The notes: generated from the sequence alone by a model not told the origin. DNA of 64,000 nucleotides from Palsa-504 sp963819785 (GCA_963819785.1 CAWFXW010000013.1:1-64000), one strand, 5' to 3'. Counted from the first letter of the stretch, positions 43,740 to 52,576 are shown. Numbers and translations: made by a program.

Positions 43740-44431
43740 GCATCTCCGTGCTGCTTGCCGATGACCAGCCGCTCCTGCGGCGCGGCTTCCGGATGATCCT
43801 GGAGGCCGAGGGCGACCTGACCGTCGTCGCCGAGGCCGGCGACGGCGAGGAGGCCGTCGAGCAGGCCGGCCGGCACGCGCCGGACGTGGTGCTGATGGAC
43901 ATCCGCATGCCGGGCACCGACGGCATCGAGGCCACCCGGCGCATCATCGCCGCCGACGCTGAGGTCCGGGTGCTCGTGCTGACCACCTTCGACCTCGACG
44001 AGTACGCTTTCGGCGCGCTGCGCGCCGGTGCCAGCGGCTTCCTGCTCAAGGACGTGCGTCCGGCCGAACTAGTGGCCGCCATCCGCACCGTCGCGGCCGG
44101 CGACGCCGTGGTGTCGCCCCGGGTCACTCGCCGCCTGCTCGAGGAGTACGCCCAGGTCCTGCCGTTGTCCGCCGACCAGCGCGAACACGCCTACCCGCAG
44201 CTGTCCGCGCTGACCGAACGCGAGCGCGAGGTGCTCGTCTCGGTGGCCCACGGCCTGTCGAACGCCGAGATCGCCGCCGCCTTGTACGTGTCCGAGGCGA
44301 CGGTCAAGTCGCACGTCGGCCGCATCCTGGCCAAGCTCGGCCTGCGCGACCGGGTACAGGTGGTGGTCCTGGCCTACGAGACCGGCCTGGTCCGCCCGGG
44401 CACCCGTCCCGCTCCCGGCGCACGTCCCTAA
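43736..44431 (+). CDS. LuxR/NarL-type response regulator
   Basis: A 231-residue response regulator. The receiver domain (1-120) has the acidic pair in VLLADDQPLLRRGF, the phosphoacceptor Asp55 in VVLMDIRMPG and the conserved Lys in FLLKDVRP. The C-terminal LuxR helix-turn-helix covers about 155-215 (LTEREREVLVSVAHGLSNAEIAAAL, then YVSEATVKSHVGRIL). It is translationally coupled to the kinase. It would bind DNA as a dimer after phosphorylation; targets are not shown, though the divergent membrane protein is an obvious candidate. Confidence 0.95.
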   Translation: MSISVLLADDQPLLRRGFRMILEAEGDLTVVAEAGDGEEAVEQAGRHAPDVVLMDIRMPGTDGIEATRRIIAADAEVRVLVLTTFDLDEYAFGALRAGASGFLLKDVRPAELVAAIRTVAAGDAVVSPRVTRRLLEEYAQVLPLSADQREHAYPQLSALTEREREVLVSVAHGLSNAEIAAALYVSEATVKSHVGRILAKLGLRDRVQVVVLAYETGLVRPGTRPAPGARP

Positions 44432-44451
44432 GATCTTTATTCCGATGAACC

Positions 44452-44502
44452 GGACCGAGCCCAGGTCGACTTCAAGCCACTGCGGGTCGGAAAACGCGCT
44501 GG
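44452..44502 (-). repeat. Inverted 51-base copy of a discoidin-domain fragment
   Basis: On the minus strand this encodes SAFSDPQWLEVDLGSV and matches 46137-46187 (plus strand) with two mismatches. Outside this segment the similarity ends. It is a stray fragment of a discoidin (F5/8 type C) coding sequence lying between the response regulator and the ROK gene. Confidence 0.75.
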
Positions 44503-44547
44503 ATACCGTTAACGCCAACGCGGCGCTGCCCCGCGGTCAACTCGCCC

Positions 44548-45762
44548 TCAGCTGGCAGGCCGATCACTCTTCGTAGAAGCGAACCTCGCCCCGCTCAGCA
44601 GCGCCTCGATGGGCAGCGTGGCGGCCCCGAGGGCCACAGCATCAGGCCCCAGCCTCCCGAGCTCGATCGAGCACCGCTCGAACGGGTACCGGAGCGAATG
44701 CTCGCGCGCGGCCGCCCGGACCGCGCGCAGCATCCGCTCGCCGAGCAGCAGCCCGGCCCACCCGCCGAGGATGATCCGCTCCGGGTTGAACAAGTTGATC
44801 AGGTTGCCGATGCTGACGCCCAGGTACATGGCCGTCTCGTCCAGGACCTCGGCGGCGCGCGGCGACGTCGCGGCCAGCTCGATCAGCGCGGTGAGCGCGG
44901 ATTCCTGGTCGGTACCCGGCAGCGGGGCGCCGAACCGCTCCAGGATCGCCTCGGCGCCGACGTAGGCCTCTAGGCAGCCGCGCGCTCCGCACCGGCAGGT
45001 CCGGCCGCCCACCACCACGGTGGTGTGCCCCCACTCGCCCGCGCTGGACGTGGAGCCGCGGTGGGTGGACCCGCGCGCGATGATGCTCGCGCCCACGCCC
45101 GAGCCGAGCAGGCAGACGACCGCGTGCTGGGCGCCGCGACCGGCGCCGAACCAAAGCTCGGCCTGACCCATGGTCTTGGCGCCGTTGTCGATGTACAGCG
45201 GCAGGCTTGTGCCGGCCCGCAGCAGCCGTTCCAGCGGGACCGAATCCCAGCCGTAGCTCTGCCCGTGCACCAGGCCGCCGGGTCCGTTCTCGACGATGCC
45301 CGGCACCCCGACCCCGATGCCCAGCACCGCCGACGGGGTGACGCCGCTGCTGGCCAGCACGGTGCCGAGCCCGGTCAAGATGGCCTCGGCGATCACGTCG
45401 ACCCCGTGCTGCCGGGGGTCCAGCGGATAGTCGGCCTTGGCCCGCTCGGTCATGGTCAGGTCGAACAGCTCGACCCGGACCCTGATCTCGCCCACATCGA
45501 CCCCGATGACGTATCCGTAGTCCGGGTTAACCTGGAGCAGGACGCGCGGGCGCCCCCCGTCCGACTCCACCGAGCCGGCCTCGACCACGATTCCGTCGTC
45601 GATCAGCTCACGGACGACGTTGCTCACCGAGGCCGGGCTGAGCCCGGTTTCCTCACTCAGCTCCTGGCGGCTGCGCGGCTGGTCGAAGAACAACGAGGAC
45701 AGCAAGACCGAGCGGTTGTCGCGCCGCAGATCGCGTACGGTCCACCGCCGTCGCTCCCGCAT
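44548..45762 (-). CDS. ROK-family transcription regulator
   Basis: A 404-residue regulator. The winged helix is residues about 10-80 (SVLLSSLFFDQPRSRQELSEETGLSPASVSNVV). The ROK sugar-kinase-like domain follows, with VIGVDVGEIRVRVELF, GIGVGVPGIVENG and the zinc-binding cluster CRCGARGCLEAYV. The kinase Asp region is partly conserved (LYIDNGAK), so some phosphotransfer activity cannot be excluded, but the N-terminal DNA-binding domain marks it as a NagC/XylR-type regulator. It is divergent from a secreted discoidin/beta-helix protein, which suggests control of glycan use. Confidence 0.93.
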   Translation of the reverse strand: MRERRRWTVRDLRRDNRSVLLSSLFFDQPRSRQELSEETGLSPASVSNVVRELIDDGIVVEAGSVESDGGRPRVLLQVNPDYGYVIGVDVGEIRVRVELFDLTMTERAKADYPLDPRQHGVDVIAEAILTGLGTVLASSGVTPSAVLGIGVGVPGIVENGPGGLVHGQSYGWDSVPLERLLRAGTSLPLYIDNGAKTMGQAELWFGAGRGAQHAVVCLLGSGVGASIIARGSTHRGSTSSAGEWGHTTVVVGGRTCRCGARGCLEAYVGAEAILERFGAPLPGTDQESALTALIELAATSPRAAEVLDETAMYLGVSIGNLINLFNPERIILGGWAGLLLGERMLRAVRAAAREHSLRYPFERCSIELGRLGPDAVALGAATLPIEALLSGARFASTKSDRPAS

Positions 45763-45800
45763 GTTCCCCCCAGAGGCCTCCGCGTTGTTTTGACCTTATA

Positions 45801-45893
45801 ACAAGCTTTCACAAAACGTTTATGCCGGGCGCGTCGTCAAGCCTTGACGGTCTGTGTCGGCGCAGTTAAGTTTCGCCATTAAATAAGGCTTGT
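45801..45893. promoter_or_regulatory. Candidate ROK operators between the divergent genes
   Basis: ACAAGCTTT at 45801 and its near-inverse AAGGCTTGT at 45885 flank the middle of the 150-base divergent spacer. AT-rich stretches around them contrast with the surroundings. The pair may bind the ROK regulator and control both directions. Confidence 0.4.
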
Positions 45894-45916
45894 ACCAAGT
45901 CGAGGGAGCCGTGCCC

Positions 45917-48100
45917 ATGCCCCTTACCCCACCCCTGCGCCCGTTCACCCGCGTGCTCGCCGGCGCGTCGCTGATCCTCACCGGGCTCGTGCTGCCGGGC
46001 ACGATCCCGGGGGCCGCGGCCGCCAGTTGCGGCACCACGAACATCGCGCTGAACAAGACCGCCACCGCGTCCTCGCAGGAGAACGCCAGCTTCCCGCCCC
46101 AGAACGCGGTCGACGGCAACACCGGCACCCGGTGGTCCAGCGCGTTCTCCGACCCGCAGTGGCTCGAAGTCGACCTGGGCTCGGTCCAGTCCATCTGCCA
46201 GGTCACGCTGGAGTGGGAGACCGCCTACGGCAAGGCCTTCCAGATCCAGACCTCCACCGACAACAGCACCTGGACCACGATCTACTCCACCACCGCCGGC
46301 ACCGGCGGTACCCAGACCCTCAGCGTGACCGGCAGCGGCCGCTACATCCGGATGTACGGCACCGCCCGCGGCACCCAGTACGGCTACAGCCTGTGGGAAT
46401 TCCAGGTCTACGCGAGCTCGTCAGGCGGTGGAGGCGGCAGCTGCACCGGCCAGTCGAACACGCCGAATTTCGGCCCGAACGTCTACGTCTTCGATCCCAG
46501 CATGTCCGCCTCGAGCATCCAGACCACGGTCAATAACGTGTTCAACACGCAGAAGCTGAATCAGTTCGGCACCCAGCGCTACGCCCTGCTGTTCAGGCCG
46601 GGCACCTACAGCGTCGAGGCCAACATCGGCTACTACACCTCCATCCAGGGCCTGGGCCAGAACCCCGATGACGTCACCATCAACGGCGACGTCACCGTCG
46701 ACTCGTTCGACGGCACGGGCAACGCCACGCAGAACTTCTGGCGATCGGCGGAGAACCTGGCCATCAACCCGTCCGCCGGGAGCGACCGCTGGGCCGTGGC
46801 GCAGGCCGGGCCGTTCCGCCGGGTCGACGTGCACGGCGGCCTGGAGCTCTACCCGGCCAGTTACGGCTACGCCAGCGGCGGCTACATCGCCGACACCAAG
46901 GTGTCCGGCCAGGTCTCGTCCGTCTCGCAGCAGCAGTGGTACTCCACCGACAGCAACTTCGGCAGCTGGAGCGGCTCGGTGTGGAACATGGTGTTCTCCG
47001 GCGTGACCGGCGCTCCGGCCCAGGGCTTCCCCAGCCCCCCGATGACGACCCTGGCGACCACCCCGGTGGCCCGGGACGTGCCGTACCTGTACATCGACTC
47101 CTCCGGCAACTACCACGTCTTCCTGCCCTCGCTGCGGACGAACGCGTCGGGCGCCAGCTGGCCCAACACGCCCGGCACCTCGCTGCCGATGAGCCAGTTC
47201 TTCGTGGCCACGCCGTCGGACACCGCGGCGCAGATCAACGCCGCGCTGGCCCAGGGCTGCAATCTGCTCTTCACCCCGGGCGTCTACAACATCAACCAGA
47301 CGCTCAACGTCACCAACCCGAACACGGTGGTCCTCGGCATCGGCTTCCCCACGCTGATCCCGCAGAACGGCGTGAACACCATGCAGGTCGCTGACGTGGA
47401 CGGCGTCCGGATCGACGGGCTGCTGTTCGACGCGGGCACGACCAACTCCAACGCCTTGCTGACCATTGGTCCTTCTGGCTCGAGCGTCAGCCACGCGAGC
47501 AACCCGATATCGGTCCAGGACACGTTCTTCCGCATCGGCGGCGACATCGCCGGCAAGGCCACGAACAGCCTGGTCGTGAACGCGAACAACACTCTCATCG
47601 ACGACATCTGGGCCTGGCGCGCCGACCACGGCAACTCGGGCACCGTCGGCTGGACCGTCAACACCGCCGCGCACGGCCTGGTCGTCAACGGCAGCAGCGT
47701 GCTGGCCACCGGCCTGTTCGTCGAGCATTACCAGAACTACGAAGTGCAGTGGAACGGCAACGGCGGCGAGACCATCTTCTTCCAGAACGAGATGCCGTAC
47801 GATCCGCCCAACCAGGCCGCCTGGATGAACGGCTCGTCCGATGGCTATGCCGCCTACGAGGTGGCGCCGAGCGTCACCACGCACAAGGCCTATGGTCTGG
47901 GCAGCTACTGCTACTTCAATGTCAACAAGTCGGTGGTCGCGGACCACGCCTTCGAGACCCCGACCGGCTCGGGTATCGGCTTCCACGACATCCTCACCGT
48001 GTCGCTGGGCGGGGTCGGCGTGATCGAGCACGTCATCAACGAGACCGGGGGTGCGACACCGTCCAACACCACCCCCGTCGACATCACCAGTTATCCCTGA
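45917..48100 (+). CDS. Secreted discoidin (F5/8 type C) plus right-handed beta-helix protein
   Basis: A 727-residue exported protein. A signal peptide spans residues 1 to about 37 (RVLAGASLILTGLVLPG, Ala-rich cleavage region). Residues about 40-165 are a discoidin/CBM32-type domain (NIALNKTATASSQENASF, AVDGNTGTRWSSAFSDPQW, then YSLWEFQVY). A Gly-rich linker precedes a long beta-helix region (about 180-720) of repeating short strands with many Asn, Ser, Gly and Val (VVNANNTLIDDIWAW, HGLVVNGSSVLATG). The beta-helix fold is usual for polysaccharide lyases and glycoside hydrolases of the GH55 kind, but no catalytic residues can be assigned. GAGGGAG lies upstream of the start. It is probably controlled by the divergent ROK regulator. 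Confidence 0.82.
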   Translation: MPLTPPLRPFTRVLAGASLILTGLVLPGTIPGAAAASCGTTNIALNKTATASSQENASFPPQNAVDGNTGTRWSSAFSDPQWLEVDLGSVQSICQVTLEWETAYGKAFQIQTSTDNSTWTTIYSTTAGTGGTQTLSVTGSGRYIRMYGTARGTQYGYSLWEFQVYASSSGGGGGSCTGQSNTPNFGPNVYVFDPSMSASSIQTTVNNVFNTQKLNQFGTQRYALLFRPGTYSVEANIGYYTSIQGLGQNPDDVTINGDVTVDSFDGTGNATQNFWRSAENLAINPSAGSDRWAVAQAGPFRRVDVHGGLELYPASYGYASGGYIADTKVSGQVSSVSQQQWYSTDSNFGSWSGSVWNMVFSGVTGAPAQGFPSPPMTTLATTPVARDVPYLYIDSSGNYHVFLPSLRTNASGASWPNTPGTSLPMSQFFVATPSDTAAQINAALAQGCNLLFTPGVYNINQTLNVTNPNTVVLGIGFPTLIPQNGVNTMQVADVDGVRIDGLLFDAGTTNSNALLTIGPSGSSVSHASNPISVQDTFFRIGGDIAGKATNSLVVNANNTLIDDIWAWRADHGNSGTVGWTVNTAAHGLVVNGSSVLATGLFVEHYQNYEVQWNGNGGETIFFQNEMPYDPPNQAAWMNGSSDGYAAYEVAPSVTTHKAYGLGSYCYFNVNKSVVADHAFETPTGSGIGFHDILTVSLGGVGVIEHVINETGGATPSNTTPVDITSYP

Positions 48101-48120
48101 CCCGGACATATAACACGGGA

Positions 48121-48149
48121 GCGGCACGGTCACCGGACCGTGCCGCTTT
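48121..48149 (+). terminator. Hairpin terminator after the beta-helix protein gene
   Basis: GCGGCACGGTC pairs perfectly with GACCGTGCCGC around the loop ACCG and is followed by TTT. It would also serve the tRNA genes read from the other side. Confidence 0.85.
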
Positions 48150-48168
48150 CGCGTTCAGGGAACGCAAG

Positions 48169-48240
48169 AGGCGGAGACGGGAATCGAACCCGTGTACAGG
48201 GCTTTGCAGGCCCTTGCCTAAGCCACTCGGCCACTCCGCC
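48169..48240 (-). tRNA. tRNA-Cys (anticodon GCA)
   Basis: The cloverleaf has acceptor GGCGGAG/CTCCGCC, D arm GGCCGAGTGGCTTAGGC, anticodon stem with loop CTGCAAA giving GCA, T arm ACGGG-TTCGATT-CCCGT and discriminator T (U). CCA is not encoded. It forms a cluster with tRNA-Gly just upstream. Confidence 0.97.
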
Positions 48241-48292
48241 ATAAAGGGGCTGTGCCACAAAGGCCATGCCGTACGGGCATACGCTCCCTCGG

Positions 48293-48365
48293 AGCGGACG
48301 ACGGGATTCGAACCCGCGACCCTCACCTTGGCAAGGTGATGCTCTACCAACTGAGCCACGTCCGC
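48293..48365 (-). tRNA. tRNA-Gly (anticodon GCC)
   Basis: The cloverleaf has acceptor GCGGACG/CGTCCGC, D arm GCTCAGTTGGTAGAGC, anticodon stem CACCT/AGGTG with loop TGCCA-containing bases giving GCC, T arm GCGGG-TTCGAAT-CCCGT and discriminator T (U). It lies about 50 bases upstream of tRNA-Cys and is probably cotranscribed with it. Confidence 0.97.
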
Positions 48366-48489
48366 GCGCACCTGGGGTGCGATCAGAACTGTAGCCGATC
48401 CTGCCGCTCGCGCAAACTCAGAACCGCGTTTTGCGCAGAACGGCCATGCTTCGATCCGGCTTGAAACATGGTTGGGCTACGGTCGAAAT

Positions 48490-49230
48490 ATGACCGTACC
48501 GGCCCACGACAGCGTTCCCTATGACATTGATATCGCTCAGGCCGCTGCGCTCATGGCCGATCCCACCCGGGCCGCGATGCTGCGCGCCCTGCTGTCCGAC
48601 CGCCCGCTGGCGGCCGGGGAACTGGCCCGGCTGGCCGGGGTCAGCGCCGCGACGGCCAGCTTCCACCTGGCCAAGCTGCTGGACGGGAACATGATCGTGG
48701 TGGCCAGGCAGGGCCGCCACCGCTATTACCGGCTGGCCGGTCACGAGGTGGCCGCCGCCCTCGAGGCGATCGGCCTGATCAGCCCGGCGCTGCCGGTCCG
48801 CACCCTGCGTCAGTCCCGCGAGGCCGTCGCGCTGGCCGAGGCCCGCACCTGCTATGACCACCTGGCCGGCCGGGCCGGCGTCGGACTGCTCGACGCCCTG
48901 CTCAGCTCAAAATATTTGGCCCGAACGGACCATGGTGACAGCGCCAGCACTCGCTTCGTCGTAACCGGGGCCGGAGCGAGAACGCTGGCGTCGTTCGGCA
49001 TAAATGTCACCGAAGTACGGCGGTCACGCCGCACCTTCGCCGGCGAATGCATCGACTGGACCCAGCGCCGCGGGCACCTGAACGGGGCCCTGGCCGCCGC
49101 GATCACCGACCGGCTGTTCGAGGTCGGCTGGGTCGCCCGCGGCGCGCGCCGCCGCAGTGTGCTGATCACCGCGGCGGGCGTGCCGGGCCTGGCCGACACG
49201 TTCGGCCTAGACCTCGGATTACGCGCGTGA
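48490..49230 (+). CDS. ArsR-family (winged helix) regulator with C-terminal domain
   Basis: A 246-residue regulator. The winged helix is residues about 15-90 (AAALMADPTRAAMLRALLSDR, then LARLAGVSAATASFHLAKLLDG and GRHRYYRLAGHEV). The remaining 150 residues form a domain common in actinomycete ArsR-like proteins (EARTCYDHLAGRAGVGLLDALL, then ECIDWTQRRGHLNGALAAAITDRLF). YDHLAG and CIDW are hallmark segments. No cysteine metal site of the ArsR/SmtB kind is seen, so a small-molecule or redox ligand is more likely. It ends 25 bases before hutH and may be coupled to it. Confidence 0.9.
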   Translation: MTVPAHDSVPYDIDIAQAAALMADPTRAAMLRALLSDRPLAAGELARLAGVSAATASFHLAKLLDGNMIVVARQGRHRYYRLAGHEVAAALEAIGLISPALPVRTLRQSREAVALAEARTCYDHLAGRAGVGLLDALLSSKYLARTDHGDSASTRFVVTGAGARTLASFGINVTEVRRSRRTFAGECIDWTQRRGHLNGALAAAITDRLFEVGWVARGARRRSVLITAAGVPGLADTFGLDLGLRA

Positions 49231-49254
49231 TCGGTACGTGGGAAGCTACCGATC

Positions 49255-50793
49255 ATGCGAGAAGTCATGGTGGACGGAAGCGCGCTGGCGATCGACGACG
49301 TGGTGGCCGTGGCGCACGGGCAGGCGAAGGCCACGCTGGGCCCTGAGGTGGCGCAGCGGATGGAGTTCAGCCGGTCGGTCGTGGTCAAGGCGCTCAGCGG
49401 TGGTGCCCCCGTGTACGGGGTGAATACCGGCTTCGGCGCGCTGGTCGACACCCCGATCGGGGAGGCCGACCTGACCACCTTGCAGGGCGCGATCGTACGC
49501 TCGCACGCCGCCGGGACCGGTGCGCCGCTGGACGATCAGACGGTGCGGGCCGTGCTCCTGCTCCGGGCCCGGACGCTGGCGGCCGGATACTCCGGGGTGC
49601 GGGTCGATCTGCCCGCCCGGCTGCTCGAGCTGCTGGCCCTGGATCTGCTGCCGGTCATCCCGGGTAAGGGCTCGGTGGGCGCCTCCGGAGACCTGGCCCA
49701 GCTCGCCCACCTGGCCCAGCCGCTCATCGGGGAGGGACGGCTGCACGTCCCCGGCGAGCCTGCCGAGGGCCGCCCGGCCCGCGAGGTCCTGGAGGAGCAC
49801 GGCCTGGTGCCGCTGACCCTGGCGCCGAAGGAGGGCCTGTCACTGGTCAACGGGACCGAGCCGATGCAGGCGCTGCTCGCGTTCTCGGTCCACGACGCCG
49901 TGATGCTGGTCCAGGCGGCCGACGTGGCCTGCGCGCTGTCCATCGAGGCCCTGCTCGGCACCGACCGCCCCTACGACGAGCGGGTCCAGGCCCTGCGCCC
50001 GCACCCGGGCCAGCTGACCAGCGCGGCCAACCTGCGTGGCCTGCTGGCCGGGTCGCCGCTGCTGGCCAGCCACCGGCACAGCAGGCACGCCGTGCAGGAC
50101 GCGTACTGCCTGCGCTGCGCGCCGCAGGTGCACGGCGCAGTGCGGGACGTGCTCGGGTTTGCCCGGCAGGTGATCACCACCGAGCTTGGCGCCGTGGTCG
50201 ACAACCCGGTCATCGTGGCCGACGGCGAGGTCATGACCACGGGCAACTTCCACGGCGAGCCGCTCGCGTTCGCCGCCGACATGCTGGCCATGGCCGTGGC
50301 CGAGCTGGCCTCGATCAGCGAGCGCCGGGTCGACCGGATGCTCGACCCGGCGTTCTCGCGGGGCCTGCCCCCGTTCCTGGCCCCGGCGGCCGGGACCAAC
50401 TCGGGCTTTATGCTCGCCCAGTACACCGCGGCCTCGCTGGTCAGCGAGAATAAGGTGCTCGCCCACCCGGCCAGCGTGGACACCATCCCGACCTCGGGCA
50501 AGCAGGAAGATCACGTGTCCATGGGCTGGACCTCGGTGCGCAAGCTGCGCGAGGTGGTGGCCAACGTGCGTACCTGCCTCGCCGTAGAGATCTGCTGCGC
50601 CACCCAGGGGATCGACCTGCGGGCCGACATCGCGGCGCCCAGCGAGCCGCTGCGGGCCGTACACCACGCGGTCCGGGCGTCGGTGCCGCGGATGGACGTC
50701 GACCGGGAGGTGGCCGGTCAGATCGCGGCGGTGGATGTTCTGCTGCCCCAATTGTGCCGGGTGGCCGCCGATGGTTTCCCCTCATTCACCTAA
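49255..50793 (+). CDS. hutH: Histidine ammonia-lyase
   Basis: A 512-residue enzyme that removes ammonia from L-histidine to give urocanate, the first step of histidine breakdown. The MIO-forming triad Ala143-Ser144-Gly145 lies in KGSVGASGDLAQLAHL. The catalytic loop Tyr is in PVYGVNTGFGAL. Other hallmarks are QDAYCLRCAPQVHG and the C-terminal SGKQEDHVSMGW. Length and all key residues are normal. No other hut genes are adjacent; the ArsR-type regulator upstream may control it. Confidence 0.96.
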   Translation: MREVMVDGSALAIDDVVAVAHGQAKATLGPEVAQRMEFSRSVVVKALSGGAPVYGVNTGFGALVDTPIGEADLTTLQGAIVRSHAAGTGAPLDDQTVRAVLLLRARTLAAGYSGVRVDLPARLLELLALDLLPVIPGKGSVGASGDLAQLAHLAQPLIGEGRLHVPGEPAEGRPAREVLEEHGLVPLTLAPKEGLSLVNGTEPMQALLAFSVHDAVMLVQAADVACALSIEALLGTDRPYDERVQALRPHPGQLTSAANLRGLLAGSPLLASHRHSRHAVQDAYCLRCAPQVHGAVRDVLGFARQVITTELGAVVDNPVIVADGEVMTTGNFHGEPLAFAADMLAMAVAELASISERRVDRMLDPAFSRGLPPFLAPAAGTNSGFMLAQYTAASLVSENKVLAHPASVDTIPTSGKQEDHVSMGWTSVRKLREVVANVRTCLAVEICCATQGIDLRADIAAPSEPLRAVHHAVRASVPRMDVDREVAGQIAAVDVLLPQLCRVAADGFPSFT

Positions 50794-50851
50794 GGACGGT
50801 TTACCGCCGGGCCCTGTTGGTAGAAGACGGCGGTGAGCCTGGCCGTGGGCG

Positions 50852-51367
50852 ATGACTGGTGACGCCTTCCTGACCGAGCCCGCCACGGGAGCCGGGCGGG
50901 CCAGTCAGCCAGGCGCGCAACCGCCCGCCCTGGACCAGGAGTTCGACTCCGGCACGCTCTACCGGCTGCGGGCCGCCGTACAGGCACACGCCGATCGTGC
51001 GGGGCTTTCCGAGGACCGGGCCAACGACGTGGTCCTGGCCGTGCACGAGCTGGCCGCCAACGCGATCGCGCACGGCGCCGGGCACGGCCGCCTCCGGTTG
51101 TGGGACCTGAACGGCAGCTTGACCTGCGAGATCGTGGACGGCGGGCGGCCGGGCACCACCGCCTCCGCGGATTCGGCGGACCCCTGGCCCGCCGCCGACG
51201 GCCACGGCCTGTGGCTGGTCGGGCAGGTCACCGACCACCTGGAACTGCGCTCCGGGCCCCGCGGGACCCAGGCTGTGATCACCTTCGTGCTGCCGCTGCG
51301 AGCGGTGGGGCCGCCAATAGGTAACCCCGGCCCACCACGGGGGAGCGGGCCGGGGCTGGGGAGTTAG
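50852..51367 (+). CDS. ATP-binding anti-sigma-factor-like protein (RsbW type)
   Basis: A 171-residue HATPase_c_2 protein of the kind that binds sigma factors or STAS antagonists. The N box is VLAVHELAANAIAHGAG, and the later boxes are CEIVDGGRPG and ADGHGLWLVGQVTDHLEL. The C-terminal 25 residues are Gly/Pro-rich. They are encoded by a hairpin (51325-51355), so transcription termination may overlap the coding end. Serine/threonine kinase activity is likely by family. A partner is not adjacent, although a STAS protein lies at 53.7 kb. Confidence 0.88.
   Translation: MTGDAFLTEPATGAGRASQPGAQPPALDQEFDSGTLYRLRAAVQAHADRAGLSEDRANDVVLAVHELAANAIAHGAGHGRLRLWDLNGSLTCEIVDGGRPGTTASADSADPWPAADGHGLWLVGQVTDHLELRSGPRGTQAVITFVLPLRAVGPPIGNPGPPRGSGPGLGS
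51325..51355 (+). terminator. Hairpin inside the 3' end of the RsbW-like gene
   Basis: CCCCGGCCC and GGGCCGGGG pair with a 13-base loop. The stem ends 12 bases before the stop codon at 51365-51367. Confidence 0.55.
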
Positions 51368-51373
51368 CGGGTC

Positions 51374-51844
51374 TCAGGCCTGCCGCAGCAGGTCGTTGAG
51401 CTCTGTCTCGATGTCGATGTAGTCACTTTCCTGGCCGGCCGGGACGATCTGATAGGTCCGGTGCAGGAAGGCGGACATGGCCCGGCTCGGCGCTTCGAAG
51501 TGCGCCTGGCCGAACGGGGAGGACAGTTCGATGTTCAGCACCGTGCCCTCGGTTTCGGCGGATCCGATCACGTCCAGGCCGTCGGTCTCGGCGCAGGACC
51601 GGGCCGACGGCCAGACCTGCACGTCACCCTCGCCCTGACGGGACTCGATCCCCGCGGCCAGCAGATCCCTGGCGAAGATCCACTCCACCGGTTCATCGGT
51701 ACCCACATGGAACGCCATACGTACCGCATACGGATCCCGGCCGCTGTAGTACAGACTGGCCACAAGCGGGACAATCGTTTGCTGTGGGACGACAAGCCTT
51801 AGACCCAGCTCGGCCGAGATCGTGGTGCTGCTGCTTCTGTTCAT
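51374..51844 (-). CDS. SsgA-family sporulation/cell-division regulator
   Basis: A 156-residue SALP protein. Family features are LVVPQQTIVPLVASLYYSGRDPYAVRMAF, then DEPVEWIFARDLLAAGI, GDVQVWPSA and LSSPFGQAHFEAPSRAMSAFLHRT, ending with a helix YIDIETELNDLL. Proteins of this family position septa and remodel peptidoglycan during sporulation and occur only in morphologically complex actinomycetes. The start at 51844 has GGAAG upstream; the longer frame is unsupported. It is convergent with the RsbW-like gene, with six bases between the stops. Which SALP subgroup it belongs to cannot be decided by eye. Confidence 0.93.
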   Translation of the reverse strand: MNRSSSTTISAELGLRLVVPQQTIVPLVASLYYSGRDPYAVRMAFHVGTDEPVEWIFARDLLAAGIESRQGEGDVQVWPSARSCAETDGLDVIGSAETEGTVLNIELSSPFGQAHFEAPSRAMSAFLHRTYQIVPAGQESDYIDIETELNDLLRQA

Positions 51845-52462
51845 CTGCTTCCCACCCCTACCTAGCCGGCTCCCATACAACCGGGCTCTGCCTATTAGAC
51901 GCGGCTGGCTGGTAACTGGAGCGCATACGGAGGGTGAAGATTTCCCAGGTAATCTGCATCCCGTTTTGCGCCTTTCGTTCCTCACCGGAAGACGAGCCCT
52001 CGTCCTCGTCCTGACCTGGACAAACACTGCTCAGCTCGGTCGAGGATGTGGCGCCAGTTTAGTGTTTCCGCGTGTCGATTGCATAGCCCGTCGCAGTTAT
52101 CTCATGCCCCAATCTACAAAGCGTTTCAATAACAATACTGAGCGTAATTGAAGCCGTTCCGATGCGTACGATTGCAGCCGTTTGTCATTACGCATTGTCA
52201 CCGCCAACCTCGTCCGGCGTCGCCCGCGCCCGGCGTCTGCCGAGCGTCTCCCCGGCGTCGCCAAAGTGGCTGCCGGGTGAACCCGGCACGACTCCGGTCA
52301 GACGCCGCCCCGATGCTCCGGCGCCACGCCGATTACGCACAGCGAACACCTGTGCGGCGCGGTCCCGTGCCGCGCACCGTAAAGATGCGCTACCCTATGG
52401 GAGCGCCGGGACGAGGCTTGCCGCGGGACTTGGATCCCAGCGGCCAGCTCCGGACCAGCGAC
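51845..52462. other. Intergenic region between the SsgA-type gene and tRNA-Val(CAC)
   Basis: About 600 bases with no supported gene. It must hold the promoter of the SsgA-type gene (minus strand) and that of the tRNA. The stretch 52040-52150 is unusually AT-rich for this genome. Confidence 0.4.
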
Positions 52463-52534
52463 GGGCGATTGGCTCAGCGGGAGAGCGCCTCGTTCACACC
52501 GAGGAGGTCACTGGTTCGATCCCAGTATCGCCCA
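52463..52534 (+). tRNA. tRNA-Val (anticodon CAC)
   Basis: The cloverleaf has acceptor GGGCGAT/ATCGCCC, D arm GCTCAGCGGGAGAGC, anticodon stem CCTCG/CGAGG with loop TTCACAC giving CAC, T arm ACTGG-TTCGATC-CCAGT and discriminator A. It reads GUG codons. A strong terminator follows. Confidence 0.97.
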
Positions 52535-52544
52535 CCCAGCTCAC

Positions 52545-52576
52545 CGGCCAGTTGCGACCTAGCGACTGGCCGTTTT
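52545..52576 (+). terminator. Rho-independent terminator of tRNA-Val(CAC)
   Basis: CGGCCAGT pairs with ACTGGCCG, the stem extending inward by three more pairs including one T-G, followed by TTTT. Confidence 0.88.

Noticed and set aside
46421..48133. Minus-strand frame of 570 codons opposite the secreted beta-helix protein
   Set aside because: It is a GC-driven shadow with Val/Asp/Arg-rich low complexity; the plus-strand gene has a signal peptide and recognised domains.
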